DNA of 64,000 nt, from assembly GCF_016653405.1 (NCBI RefSeq), contig NZ_NHSN01000016.1, positions 124,001 through 188,000 on the forward strand. The letters run 5' to 3'. Origin of the DNA: Halorhodospira halophila (GTDB taxonomy: Bacteria > Pseudomonadota > Gammaproteobacteria > Nitrococcales > Halorhodospiraceae). A model generated the notes under the pieces. That model was not told where the DNA came from. It did not search any database and was given only the letters and a program-made list of their open reading frames with translations. Position numbers and translations under genes: made by a program. Shown here in pieces: positions 46,479 through 56,245 of the stretch (position 1 is its first letter; each line of letters opens with the position of its first letter).

Positions 46479-47435
46479 TCACTCCACGAAGAGCTCGCTC
46501 ACCGACTCGTCGTTGCTGACCCGACGCATCGTCTCGGCGAGGATCTCCGCGATACTCAGTTGTCGAATCTTCGGGCACGCGGCCGCTTGCTCGCCGAGCG
46601 GGATGCTGTCGCTGACCACCAGCTCGTCGAGCTCGGAGGCCGCGATCTTATCCACTGCGCTGCCCGAGAGCACCGGGTGGGTGATGTACGCGACCACCTT
46701 GCGTGCGCCCCGCTCCTTGAGGGCGCCGGCAGCCTGGCAAAGGGTGCCGGCGGTATCCACGATGTCGTCGACGATGATGCAGGTCTTGTCCTGCACATCG
46801 CCGATGATGTTCATGATCGAGGACTCGTTGGGCCGTGGACGGCGCTTGTCGATGATGGCCAGCTCGGCATCGTCGAGCCGCTTGGCCACCGCCCGCGCCC
46901 GGACCACGCCGCCAACATCCGGCGAGACCACCACCTTGCGCGGGTAGAGCTGACGCCAGATGTCACCGAGCAGGATCGGCGAGGCGTAGACATTGTCCAC
47001 GGGGATGTTGAAGAACCCCTGAATCTGATCGGCGTGCAGATCCACGGTCACCACCCGGTCGTAGCCGGCAGCCTGCATCATGTCCGCGACCAGCTTGGCC
47101 GAGATGGGCACGCGCTGAGAGCGCGGGCGCCGGTCCTGCCGGGCGTAGCCGAAGTACGGGATCACCGCGGTGACGCGCGCGGCCGAGGAACGGCGCAGCG
47201 CGTCAACGATCGCCAGCAACTCCATGAGGTTGTCGTTGGCCGGCTGACAGGTGGACTGCACGACGAAGACGTCCTTGCCGCGGACGTGCTCGTTGACCTC
47301 CACCATGATCTCGTCGTCGCTGAAACGGCCGACCACCGCGTGCCCGAGGCGGATCTTCAGATGGGCAGCAATGGCCTCCGTCAGTTGCGGGTTGGAGTTC
47401 CCCGCAAAGACCATCATGGGTCCGTTTACTTGCAC
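46479..47435 (-). CDS. prs: Ribose-phosphate pyrophosphokinase
   Basis: 318 residues from the GTG at 47435; an ATG at 47417 would also fit, since relatives begin near MVFAGNSNP. Class I features: [26 protein letters not shown] (catalytic loop with His/Arg equivalents), [11 protein letters not shown], and the PRPP-binding [13 protein letters not shown]. It makes PRPP for nucleotide, His and Trp synthesis. It follows tRNA-Gln by about 40 bases on the same strand. Confidence 0.95.
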   Translation of the reverse strand: MQVNGPMMVFAGNSNPQLTEAIAAHLKIRLGHAVVGRFSDDEIMVEVNEHVRGKDVFVVQSTCQPANDNLMELLAIVDALRRSSAARVTAVIPYFGYARQDRRPRSQRVPISAKLVADMMQAAGYDRVVTVDLHADQIQGFFNIPVDNVYASPILLGDIWRQLYPRKVVVSPDVGGVVRARAVAKRLDDAELAIIDKRRPRPNESSIMNIIGDVQDKTCIIVDDIVDTAGTLCQAAGALKERGARKVVAYITHPVLSGSAVDKIAASELDELVVSDSIPLGEQAAACPKIRQLSIAEILAETMRRVSNDESVSELFVE

Positions 47436-47474
47436 GGCTAGACGTCCACCTTACAACTCGGTGTGTAGCGGATA

Positions 47475-47549
47475 TGGCTGGGGCGGCAGGATTCGAACCT
47501 GCGAATCCCGGTACCAAAAACCGGTGCCTTACCGCTTGGCTACGCCCCA
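47475..47549 (-). tRNA. tRNA-Gln (TTG)
   Basis: 75 bases including encoded CCA. Acceptor TGGGGCG/CGCCCCA with discriminator G; the U1-A72 pair is typical of tRNA-Gln. The D arm has TAGCCAAGCGGTAAGGC; the anticodon stem CCGGT/ACCGG closes the loop TTTTGGT with TTG; the T arm has GGTTCGAATCC. It lies between ispE and prs, the conserved gammaproteobacterial location, and may be processed from their common transcript. Confidence 0.97.
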
Positions 47550-47561
47550 GTTGTTGACAGG

Positions 47562-48428
47562 TCAGCCGGGGTGAGCCGCCGCCGCCAGCGCAGTGTGCAG
47601 CGGAGACCGTTCCACGGCCCGAGCGACGAACCCGGACCACCTCCCGGGCAGGCGCTCTAGGGCAGCTTGCGCTGGCTCTTCGGCCTGGAAGCCGACGAAA
47701 CAGCAGCTGCCGGTGCCACTCATTCGCGCGTCGCCGTGCCGGGCGAGCCACTCGAGGGCTTCAGCCACCGCCGCCCAGCGGCCCCGGACCACCGGCTCGC
47801 AGTCGTTGCGAACGGCGCCGGCGCGAAGGTCGGCTATTGTGATCGGAGACGTATCGCGTGTCAATTCCGGTGCGCCAAAGACTTCGGCGGTGGAGATGCT
47901 CGCCCCCGGATCGACCACCAGGTACCAGCGGTTGCCCCCCGGCTCGGCGGGCATCGGTCGCAGGTGCTCGCCCACGCCTTCCCCCCAGGCACTGCGCCCA
48001 CGGACGAACACCGGCACATCGGCGCCGAGGGCCAGACCGAGGCCCGCGAGCGCCTCCTCGCCCAGCCCGGCCCGCCACAAGTGGTTGAGGGCTACGAGCA
48101 CCGTGGCGGCGTCCGAGGAGCCGCCGCCAACCCCGCCCCCGGCCGGCAGGCGTTTGTCCACATGGATATCCGCGCCGTACCCGCAGTCGGTGGCCACCTG
48201 CAGCGCGTGAGCGGCGCGCACGGTCAGGTCGTCCTCCGGGGCGACCCCGGGCAGATCGCTGCAACGCACGATGTACCCGTCGGAGCGCGGGCGCAACCAG
48301 ATGCGGTCGCCATAGTCGAGCAGCTGGAAAGCCGTCTGCAGCTCGTGGTAACCGTCGGCGCGCCGACCGAGGACGTGAAGGAAGAGGTTGATCTTGGCCG
48401 GCGCCGGCCACACGCTCCACTCAGCCAT
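47562..48428 (-). CDS. ispE: 4-diphosphocytidyl-2-C-methyl-D-erythritol kinase
   Basis: 288 residues from the ATG at 48428. GHMP-kinase motifs: PAPAKINLFLHVLGRRADGY with substrate-binding Lys, then the ATP loop LPAGGGVGGGSSDAATVLVA and the third motif MSGTGSCCFVGF. It phosphorylates CDP-ME in the MEP isoprenoid pathway. It overlaps lolB by 8 bases, as in many relatives. Confidence 0.95.
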   Translation of the reverse strand: MAEWSVWPAPAKINLFLHVLGRRADGYHELQTAFQLLDYGDRIWLRPRSDGYIVRCSDLPGVAPEDDLTVRAAHALQVATDCGYGADIHVDKRLPAGGGVGGGSSDAATVLVALNHLWRAGLGEEALAGLGLALGADVPVFVRGRSAWGEGVGEHLRPMPAEPGGNRWYLVVDPGASISTAEVFGAPELTRDTSPITIADLRAGAVRNDCEPVVRGRWAAVAEALEWLARHGDARMSGTGSCCFVGFQAEEPAQAALERLPGRWSGFVARAVERSPLHTALAAAAHPG

Positions 48429-49032
48429 CCCCGCGACTCCACCCCGACAGCGCCACCCGCATCTGCGTCGAGCCACTATGTAGATCCACGCGGCTGGGCA
48501 GGTCCATACCGTCCACTTCGGTCCAGCCCTGGAAGTCCACCTCCCAGCCGGCCTGCTCCAGCCGGTCCGGCCGACCGGCGCGATCCAGACTCAGCTCGTC
48601 CACCCCCAGGCCCGCGGCCGGACGGCCAACGATCCAGTCGCGCAGTGCAGTCACCGGCAGCCGGTGGCCGGTCTGCGCGGCCAGCAGATCCTCCGGGCTC
48701 TGCGCCGTGGCACTCTGCCCGGCGCCGTCGCGCAGGGTCACCTGACCCGGCTGGCCTTCGATGCGCACGGCACCGGCCCCGAAGGGCCCGGAGAGGTTGA
48801 TGGTGTAGGACTCGCCCCGCTGCTGCCAGCGCAGGGAGAGGCTGACCGCCTCGCCGTCGGCACGCAGGGCGGCGCGCCCCCTCACCGACCAGTCGCGCAG
48901 CTCGGCGCGCTCCTCCAGGAACGCCTCGTAATGCGCCTGCCGCTCGTCCTCGGGGACGAGCAGCGCGCAGCCCGAAAGCACTCCGACCGCCAGCAGCCCG
49001 GCAAGCAGCCGCGCCCCCCATCTACTCGTCAT
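48421..49032 (-). CDS. lolB: Outer-membrane lipoprotein receptor LolB
   Basis: 203 residues from the ATG at 49032. A signal peptide ends in a lipobox with Cys (LAVGVLSGCALL, about residues 14-25). The mature domain shows the half-barrel pattern of LolB: DWSVRGRAALRADGEAVSLS, then SYTINLSGPFGAGAVRIEG and the C-terminal GWEVDFQGWTEVDG. It takes lipoproteins from LolA and inserts them in the outer membrane. It overlaps the TPR gene by 11 bases. Confidence 0.9.
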   Translation of the reverse strand: MTSRWGARLLAGLLAVGVLSGCALLVPEDERQAHYEAFLEERAELRDWSVRGRAALRADGEAVSLSLRWQQRGESYTINLSGPFGAGAVRIEGQPGQVTLRDGAGQSATAQSPEDLLAAQTGHRLPVTALRDWIVGRPAAGLGVDELSLDRAGRPDRLEQAGWEVDFQGWTEVDGMDLPSRVDLHSGSTQMRVALSGWSRGDG

Positions 49033-50413
49033 CCAGATCCACCTCGTAATCCTCCAACGTCCGCTCCAGAACCCGTCGGCCGCGTTCGGCGTCCAGCGCC
49101 CGGCGCCAAACCTGGCGCGCCTGCTCTCGCTCGCCGAGCTCCCAGAGCACCTCGCCCAGGTGGGCACCGATCTCGCCGTGGGGCTCCTTCTCGAAGGCGC
49201 GGCGCAGATAGTCCAGCGCGGCCTCCGGATCTCCCTCTCGGTAGAGCAGCCAGCCCTTGCTGTCGAGGAAGGCGGCGTTGTCCGGCTCCTGCTCCAGCGC
49301 GCGCTCGATCAGCTCGCGGGCCTCGGCCAGATCGCGCTCGGCATCGACCAGGGTGTAGCCCAGGGCGTTCTGGGCGTGGGCGTCGCCCGGATCTGCCTCG
49401 AGGACCCGACGCAGATCCTCCACGGCGCCGTCCACATCCCCGGTCTCCGCACGCACCAACCCGCGCCCGTATAAGAGGTCCTGATCGTCGCCGTCCGCCT
49501 CCAGCCCGCGCTGGTACGCGCCCAGCGCTGCCTCCGGTCGTCCGGCCTCGCGCAGCAGGTGCCCCTCCAGCAGCGCCGTGCGCGACGTCAGCGCCGGCTG
49601 CGTCTCGCGCACCCGCTCCAGGTGCGCCAGCGCGTCGTCGGTCTCCAGGGCGCCGGCGTGCCCGGCCTGGAAGGCAACCCGCAGCAGGGTCGCCCCGGCC
49701 TCGCGATCCGCTGGCGCGAGCTCGAAGGCCCGCGCGGCCGCCGCCACCGCCTTGTCGTCATCGCCGGCCCGCTCCGCCGCCGCGGCCAGAACCCGGTGCG
49801 CCTCTGGCACGTCGGCGTGGACCTCGGCCAGCTCGGCCAGCACGCGTGCAGCCGCTTCGGCGTCGGCCCCATGCCCGAGGAGCATGCCGAGCTGCAGGAA
49901 GGCCTGTCCCGCTGTCCCCGGCCAGCGCTCGATGGTCTTCTCCAGCTCTTCGCGCGCGGCAGTCTCGTCACCCCTGCGCAGGGCCAGCAGGCCGAGCAGC
50001 TGATGGGCCTCGACCCGCTCCGGGGCAAGCTCCCGCCAGCGCTCGGCGGCCTCGCGGGCCACGCCCTCCTCTTCGAGGACAAAGCTCAGCTGCACCGCCC
50101 GTTCGGCCACGCGCTCGTCGCGGCTGACTGCCATGGCCCGGGCGTAGTGGCTCAGGGCCTGGTCCAGCCGATCCCGGCGCACCGCGATCTCTGCAGCTAG
50201 CACATGGCGGATGGCCTCATCCCGTGGCGAGGGCTCCCACGGCTCGGCCTCAGGGGCCAGGGCAGCCGTCGGCGCTTCAGCGGGGGGATCGGTATCGGGC
50301 TGGGGGCCGGCACACCCGACGACCAGGGCGCAGACGGCCAGCGCGACACCAGGCCGCAGGCGGCGAAACGCCGGACAGCGGCCGCCCCTGGAGAATTCGG
50401 TCGGATCGGGCAT
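49022..50413 (-). CDS. TPR-repeat lipoprotein (PA4667-like)
   Basis: 463 residues. A basic N terminus, membrane span and lipobox with Cys (ALVVGCAGP, about 27-35) are followed by a Pro/Ala/Glu linker. About ten tetratricopeptide repeats then run from residue 70 to the end, each with the spaced small and aromatic residues of TPRs (for example LGYTLVDAERDLAEARELIE, LLYREGDPEAALDYLRRAF). It is next to lolB as in Pseudomonas and relatives. Its partners are unknown; an envelope assembly role is likely. Confidence 0.85.
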   Translation of the reverse strand: MPDPTEFSRGGRCPAFRRLRPGVALAVCALVVGCAGPQPDTDPPAEAPTAALAPEAEPWEPSPRDEAIRHVLAAEIAVRRDRLDQALSHYARAMAVSRDERVAERAVQLSFVLEEEGVAREAAERWRELAPERVEAHQLLGLLALRRGDETAAREELEKTIERWPGTAGQAFLQLGMLLGHGADAEAAARVLAELAEVHADVPEAHRVLAAAAERAGDDDKAVAAAARAFELAPADREAGATLLRVAFQAGHAGALETDDALAHLERVRETQPALTSRTALLEGHLLREAGRPEAALGAYQRGLEADGDDQDLLYGRGLVRAETGDVDGAVEDLRRVLEADPGDAHAQNALGYTLVDAERDLAEARELIERALEQEPDNAAFLDSKGWLLYREGDPEAALDYLRRAFEKEPHGEIGAHLGEVLWELGEREQARQVWRRALDAERGRRVLERTLEDYEVDLDDE

Positions 50414-50433
50414 TTTTTCCGTGGGCGAGACGC

Positions 50434-50462
50434 TTTACCGAAGCGTCCGCATTTCGTAATAA
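50434..50462 (+). promoter_or_regulatory. Candidate promoter of hemA
   Basis: TTTACC (50434-50439), a 17-base spacer and TAATAA (50457-50462) on the plus strand, about 50 bases before the hemA ATG and in the gap to the divergent TPR lipoprotein gene. Match to sigma-70 is moderate. Confidence 0.45.
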
Positions 50463-51783
50463 TCCGGGTTGACGCCTGATGGTGCCCTAACGAAGCCTAA
50501 TGACGCCAGTCTCATGCCATTATTTGCAATTGGACTCAATCACGATAGTGCGCCAGTAGCAGTCCGTGAGAGCCTGGCGTTCAACGCCGAGGCCCTCGGG
50601 GACGCCCTGCAGAGCGCCCGCAGCGAGACCGGTGCCGACGAGGTGGCAATCCTCTCCACCTGCAATCGCACCGAGATCTACATCCGGCTGCCGCATACGG
50701 ACCCCGAGGTGGTCATTGGCTGGCTGACCCGCCACCAGCGGGTGGATCTGCGCAAGGTCCGGCCCCACCTTTACGTTCGCCGCAGCACCGAGGCCATGCG
50801 CCACCTGATGCGGGTCTCGGCGGGGCTCGACTCCCTCGTCCTCGGCGAGCCGCAGATCCTCGGCCAGGTCAAGGACGCCTACCACAAAGCGGCCAGCGCC
50901 GGCTGCCTCGGCGCGGTGCTCGAGCGCCTGTTCCAGCACGCCTTCTCGGTAGCGAAGCAGGTGCGCACCGACACCGACATCGGCTCCAACCCGATCTCGG
51001 TGGCCTTCGCCGCCGTGACCATGGCCAAGCAGATCTTCGACGACTTCCCCAAGCGCACCGCGGTGCTGGTCGGCGCCGGCGAGACCATCGAGCTGGTCGC
51101 CCGCCACCTGGCACAGCAGGGGATTGGCCAGGTGCTCGTCGCCAACCGCAACGTCGAGCGCGCCAAACGACTGGCCGAAGCCCACGACGGCGAGGCCATG
51201 AGCCTCAACGACCTGCCGCGCCGTCTCCCCGAGGCCGACGTGGTGGTATCCTCGACAGGCAGCTCATTACCCATCCTCGGCAAGGGCACGGTCGAGCGGG
51301 CGGTACGCGCGCGCCGGCACAAGCCAATGTTCATGCTCGACCTGGCGGTACCGCGGGACATCGAGCCCGAGGCCGGCGAAATGGACGACGTCTACCTCTA
51401 CACGGTGGACGACCTGCGCGGGGTAGTGGCCGAGAACATGCGCTCGCGCCAGGACGCCGCGACCCAGGCCGAGGCCATCGTCGAGCAACAGGTCCGGCAC
51501 TATCTCGAGTGGCGCCGCGCCCGCGACGCCGGCGAGGCGATCCGTTCGTTCCGCAACCGGGCCGAGAGCTACGCCCGCGCAACCCGAGCGCAGGCGGCGC
51601 GGCAGCTCTCCCGCGGCGAGGACCCCTTTGAGGTGATCGAGTGGTTGACCCACACGCTCACCCGGCGGCTGGTCCACGCCCCCACCGTTGGCCTGCGGGC
51701 CGCCGCCGCCAGCGGCGACCGCACGCGGATCCAGCACGCACTGGAGACCCTGGCCATCGACCAACAGCTGGTAGAGAGGTCTA

Positions 51784-52875
<1,092 letters not shown>

Positions 52876-52888
52876 TGAAACCGCGGCG

Positions 52889-52914
52889 CAGCGCGTGATC
52901 TAGGCCACGCGCTG
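52889..52914. terminator. Hairpin between convergent prfA and dksA
   Basis: CAGCGCGTG and CACGCGCTG form a perfect 9-bp stem with an 8-base loop. It overlaps the dksA stop codon region and lies 14 bases after prfA. No U-tract, so it may act as a weak bidirectional terminator or protect mRNA 3' ends. Confidence 0.5.
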
Positions 52915-53334
52915 GCGCTCGCGGATCTCCTCCAGCGACTTGCAGTCGATGCACATGGTCGCTGTCGGGCGCGCCTCAAGCCGACGCAGGCCGATCTCGA
53001 CCCCGCACTGCTCGCAGTAGCCGTAGTCGCCCGTGCGGATGCTCTCCAGCGCCTGATCGATCTTGCGGATCAGCTTGCGCTCCCGGTCCCGGGCCCGCAG
53101 CTCCAGGGCAAACTCTTCCTCCTGGGTCGCCCGGTCCGACGGGTCGGCGTGGTTGTTGGCGTCGTCGCGCATGTGGTGAACGGTGCGCTCCACCTCCTCC
53201 TGGAGTTCGCGCTTCCACGCCAGAAGCAGCTGTCGGAAGTGCTCCAGCTGCTCGTCGCTCATGTACTCTTCGGTCTCGCCGGCCTGATACGGCTCAAAGC
53301 CCTTGACCGGCATCGCGTGTCTCGTCGGAGCCAT
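52900..53334 (-). CDS. dksA: RNA polymerase-binding transcription factor DksA
   Basis: 144 residues. The coiled coil (about 30-110) carries the tip motif DPSDRATQEEE (DxxDxA) that reaches the polymerase active site; the C4 zinc finger is CEQCG...CIDCK near 107-133, followed by the final helix with LEEIRERQR. It works with ppGpp to regulate rRNA and amino-acid promoters. An alternative start MPVKGFEPY lies 21 bases on. A promoter and a strong leader hairpin are upstream. Confidence 0.95.
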   Translation of the reverse strand: MAPTRHAMPVKGFEPYQAGETEEYMSDEQLEHFRQLLLAWKRELQEEVERTVHHMRDDANNHADPSDRATQEEEFALELRARDRERKLIRKIDQALESIRTGDYGYCEQCGVEIGLRRLEARPTATMCIDCKSLEEIRERQRVA

Positions 53335-53380
53335 ACCGCGTCCTCCTCCCTTTGCGGCCCTCGCCGCCCTCAGCGAAGCG

Positions 53381-53443
53381 CTCGGGCTGTGCTCGCCAGA
53401 GCACTAGCCCGAGAGAAATACATCAGCATTTGCGCAGAGTCAA
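53381..53443 (-). promoter_or_regulatory. dksA promoter with leader hairpin
   Basis: Minus strand: -35 TTGACT (53438-53443), a 17-base spacer and -10 TATTTC (53415-53420). The transcript would begin near 53408 and at once enter a stem made of CTCGGGCT plus GTGCTC (53381-53394) against GAGCAC and AGCCCGAG (53399-53413), 14 bp with one bulge and a 4-base loop. The hairpin could instead serve as the end of the aroG transcript, but has no U-tract. Confidence 0.5.
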
Positions 53444-54520
53444 CTACAGCAGTGCGCGCTCGCGCAGGCTGCCGCGCAGCTGCCCTGCGGCCTCCCGGAG
53501 GACCTGTTCGGTGGTCTCCCAGTCGATGCAAGCATCGGTGATGGACACCCCGTAGTCCAGCGTGCCCGGGTCGGCACCGAGCTTCTGGCTGCCCCATCCG
53601 ATATTGCTCTCGAGCATCACCCCGACGATCGAGCGGTTGCCCTCGCGGATCTGACGGATGACATCCTCGAGGACCATCGACTGCAGCGCCGGGTCCTTGT
53701 TGGAATTGGAGTGGCTGCAGTCGACCACCACGCGCTGCGGCATGCCGGCCTTCTCCAGAGCCTGCTCGCAAAGGCGGATGCTCACCGAGTCGTAGTTCGG
53801 CTGCGAGCCGCCGCGCAGCACGACATGGCCGTACTGGTTGCCGCGCGTCCGGATGACCGTGATGCGCCCCTCCTGATCGATGCCCAGGAAGCTGTGGGGC
53901 GACGCTGCCGATTGCAGGGCGTTGATCGCCACCGTCTGGCTGCCGTCGGTGGCGTTCTTGAACCCCACCGGAGTGGAGAGGCCGCTGGCCAGCTCGCGGT
54001 GGGTCTGGGACTCCGTGGTGCGGGCGCCGATGGCGGTCCAAGAGACCAGATCGCCGTAATACTGCGGCGCGTAGGGGTCGAGGGCCTCGGTGGCCGTGGG
54101 CAACCCCATGGCGGCGATCTCGCGCAGCAGCTCGCGCCCCATGCGCAGACCCTTGTCAATCCGGAACGAGTCGTCCATATCCGGATCGTTGATCAGGCCC
54201 TTCCAGCCCGTGGTGGTACGCGGCTTCTCGAAATACACCCGCATGACCACGTAGATGTGGTCGCTGAGCTCATCGTGCAGCGCCTTGAGCCGCCGCGCAT
54301 AGTCGAGCGCCGCCTCGGGGTCGTGGATGGAGCACGGCCCGACCACGGCGAACACGCGCTGATCCTTGCCATCGAGGATATCCCGCAGGGCCTGACGCCC
54401 CTCCAGCACGGTCTGCCGGGCGGCATCCGTCAGCGGGACCTCGGCCTTGATCTCAGCCGGAGTCGGAAGACGCTCACCGTTGGCTACGTTGACGTCGTTG
54501 ACGTTATCGCTCTCTTGCAT
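53444..54520 (-). CDS. aroG: 3-deoxy-7-phosphoheptulonate synthase (class I DAHP synthase)
   Basis: 358 residues. Class I blocks: PAEIKAEVPLTDAARQTVLE, VFAVVGPCSIHDPEAALDYA, RVYFEKPRTTTGWKGLINDP, SWTAIGARTTESQTHRELAS, PVGFKNATDG and VDCSHSNSNKDP, with metal and PEP/E4P ligands conserved. It condenses PEP and erythrose-4-phosphate as the first step of aromatic amino-acid synthesis. Which feedback type (Phe, Tyr or Trp) it is cannot be read safely. Its own candidate promoter is at 54574-54603. Confidence 0.93.
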   Translation of the reverse strand: MQESDNVNDVNVANGERLPTPAEIKAEVPLTDAARQTVLEGRQALRDILDGKDQRVFAVVGPCSIHDPEAALDYARRLKALHDELSDHIYVVMRVYFEKPRTTTGWKGLINDPDMDDSFRIDKGLRMGRELLREIAAMGLPTATEALDPYAPQYYGDLVSWTAIGARTTESQTHRELASGLSTPVGFKNATDGSQTVAINALQSAASPHSFLGIDQEGRITVIRTRGNQYGHVVLRGGSQPNYDSVSIRLCEQALEKAGMPQRVVVDCSHSNSNKDPALQSMVLEDVIRQIREGNRSIVGVMLESNIGWGSQKLGADPGTLDYGVSITDACIDWETTEQVLREAAGQLRGSLRERALL

Positions 54521-54573
54521 GTCGGTCTCGAGTCGCCCCGCCCGCCGGCGGGTGGTGAATGGCTAGCCGATCA

Positions 54574-54603
54574 ATAGTAATCGCGCTTGACTCAGACCAT
54601 CAA
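54574..54603 (-). promoter_or_regulatory. Candidate promoter of aroG
   Basis: Minus strand TTGATG (54598-54603), 18-base spacer and TACTAT (54574-54579), about 50 bases before the aroG start, in the 89-base gap after the clpX-like gene. Moderate sigma-70 match. Confidence 0.45.
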
Positions 54604-54609
54604 GGAGCT

Positions 54610-55869
54610 TTAGACCGCGTGCCGCACCGCGGCCCGCCAGTAGTAGCCGGGCGAACCGCCGTGCACGGCGGCGGCGTCGATGACCAGCCGCACCACCTCG
54701 CCGCCGGCAGCGGGGACGGAGAACATCGGCTCGAGGAGCACCTCCTCGAGCACTGCACGCAGGGCGCGGGCCCCGGTGCCCCGCGCCTGCGCCCGCCGCG
54801 CCACCGCCTCAAGGCCGTCGGCGGTGATCTCGAGCTCACAGCCGTCGCGGGCGAACAGGAGCTGGTATTGACGGATTAGGGCGTTGCGCGGCTCGGTCAG
54901 GATACGGATTAAGTGCTCGGTGGATAGCGGCTGCAGGCACTCGACCACCGGCAGGCGACCAACCAGCTCGGGGACCAGGCCGAAACGCTGCAGCGCAGCG
55001 GCGCGATGGGCCATGGGCGCCGCCGGGCCAGTGGCGGCAGCGGTGAAACCCGCACCCGGGCGCTCGGCGGCGAGGGCCTCCAGGCCCTCGAAGGCGCCGC
55101 CGCAGATGAACAGGATCTGGCCGGTATCGACGGTAACCGGGCTGCCCTGGCACCCGGCGCTGGAGACCGTCACCCGGCGCCCTTCGAGCAGCTTGAGCAA
55201 CGCCTGCTGCGCCCCCTCGCCGGCCAAATCGGGTCCGCCTTCGACCCCACCCCGGGCGGCGAGCTTGTCGATCTCGTCGATGTAGACAATGCCCCGCGCA
55301 GCCCGCTCCGGATCGGCGTCACAGGCCGCGAGCAGCCGCCCGATCACCGCTTCGACATCCTCGCCGGCGTAGCCGGAGGCGGTCAGCGTGGTGGCGTCAA
55401 CGCTCACGAAGGGGACCTCGACGCAGCGCGCCAGGCACTCGGCCAGGTGGCTCTTGCCGGTGCCGCTGGGGCCGACAAGCAGGATGTTGCTCTTGCCCAG
55501 CTGCACCGACTCGCCGCGGGCGGCAGCGACCAGGCGTTTGTAGTGGTTGTAGACGGCGACCGAGAGGACCTTCTTGGCCTGCTCCTGACCGACGACGTAG
55601 TGATCCAGATAGCGGCGCAGCGACCGGGGCACCGGCAGGGAGGCGAGGATCCGCTGCTGCCGGCGCTCGCGATCGGCCTCCAGCGCTTCGTTGCAGCTGG
55701 CGATGCAGTGCTCGCAGATAAACGCCGCCTCGCCGCCGATCAGCGGCCCGGCGACCTGCTCATCGTGCCCGCAGAAGGAACAGCGCCGCTCGGTCTCCTC
55801 TGGCACACCCGGGATGCTCTCGGGGGCCTCGAGCCAGGCACCGGACACATCGCCACACCATCCCGGCAT
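54610..55869 (-). CDS. Divergent ClpX-like AAA+ unfoldase
   Basis: 419 residues. Zinc domain: CSFCG (about 30-34) and FICEHCIASCNEAL (about 50-63). AAA+ core: QEQAKKVLSVAVYNHYKRL, Walker A LLVGPSGTGKSHLAE, Walker B GIVYIDEIDKLAARGG, FICGGAFEGLEAL, FGLVPELVGRLPVVECLQPL and sensor II RGTGARALRAVLEE. Compared with normal ClpX the pore loop GYVG is GYAG, the RKH loop is missing (SSAGCQGSPVTVDTG in its place), and the ClpP-docking IGF is AGF. It is not beside clpP or tig. It is probably a paralogue with changed partners, not the housekeeping ClpX. Confidence 0.85.
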   Translation of the reverse strand: MPGWCGDVSGAWLEAPESIPGVPEETERRCSFCGHDEQVAGPLIGGEAAFICEHCIASCNEALEADRERRQQRILASLPVPRSLRRYLDHYVVGQEQAKKVLSVAVYNHYKRLVAAARGESVQLGKSNILLVGPSGTGKSHLAECLARCVEVPFVSVDATTLTASGYAGEDVEAVIGRLLAACDADPERAARGIVYIDEIDKLAARGGVEGGPDLAGEGAQQALLKLLEGRRVTVSSAGCQGSPVTVDTGQILFICGGAFEGLEALAAERPGAGFTAAATGPAAPMAHRAAALQRFGLVPELVGRLPVVECLQPLSTEHLIRILTEPRNALIRQYQLLFARDGCELEITADGLEAVARRAQARGTGARALRAVLEEVLLEPMFSVPAAGGEVVRLVIDAAAVHGGSPGYYWRAAVRHAV

Positions 55870-55942
55870 TGCACTCTCCCCGCTGCTCGTTTGCCATAGG
55901 CCTCACCCTGTTCCAACGGCAGGCCAGCAGGAACCTTGAGAG

Positions 55943-55951
55943 TGGTATACT
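55943..55951 (+). promoter_or_regulatory. Extended -10 promoter of the trm112-like gene
   Basis: TGGTATACT, an extended -10, ends 7 bases before the ATG at 55959. No ribosome site is seen between, so the transcript may begin at the start codon itself. Confidence 0.45.
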
Positions 55952-55958
55952 CCCGTCC

Positions 55959-56219
55959 ATGGATCGCAAACTACTCGACATCCTCTGCTGCCCGATCACC
56001 AAGCGCCCCCTGCAGCCGCTCTCGGCGCAGGAGCTGGAGGCGCTCAATCGCCACATCGCCGAGGGACAGGCCCGCTACCTGGACGACACGGTGGTGGACG
56101 CGCCACTGGACGAGGGCCTGATCACCGACAACGGCAGCCGTATCTACCGGGTGGATGACGGCATCCCGGTGATGCTCGAAGAGCGCAGCATCCCGGGCGC
56201 CACCGCCGGGCGCGGCTGA
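55959..56219 (+). CDS. Trm112/YcaR-family small protein
   Basis: 86 residues. MDRKLLDILCCPITKRPLQP is the family's N-terminal zinc knuckle (one CxxC-like pair, here CC-P-I), with a beta domain ending LITDNGSRIYRVDDGIPVML. Eukaryotic and archaeal Trm112 activate methyltransferases, including those that modify release factors; in bacteria the partner is unclear. It lies 26 bases before prmC, the release-factor methyltransferase, which is suggestive. The second Cys pair of the zinc site is absent. Confidence 0.75.
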   Translation: MDRKLLDILCCPITKRPLQPLSAQELEALNRHIAEGQARYLDDTVVDAPLDEGLITDNGSRIYRVDDGIPVMLEERSIPGATAGRG

Positions 56220-56245
56220 GCGGCGAGACCCCTGCGGGAGGGCCG

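Noticed and set aside
54610-55869. Annotation as the housekeeping clpX
   Set aside because: Three functional loops differ and the clpP/lon neighbourhood is missing, so the plain name would mislead.
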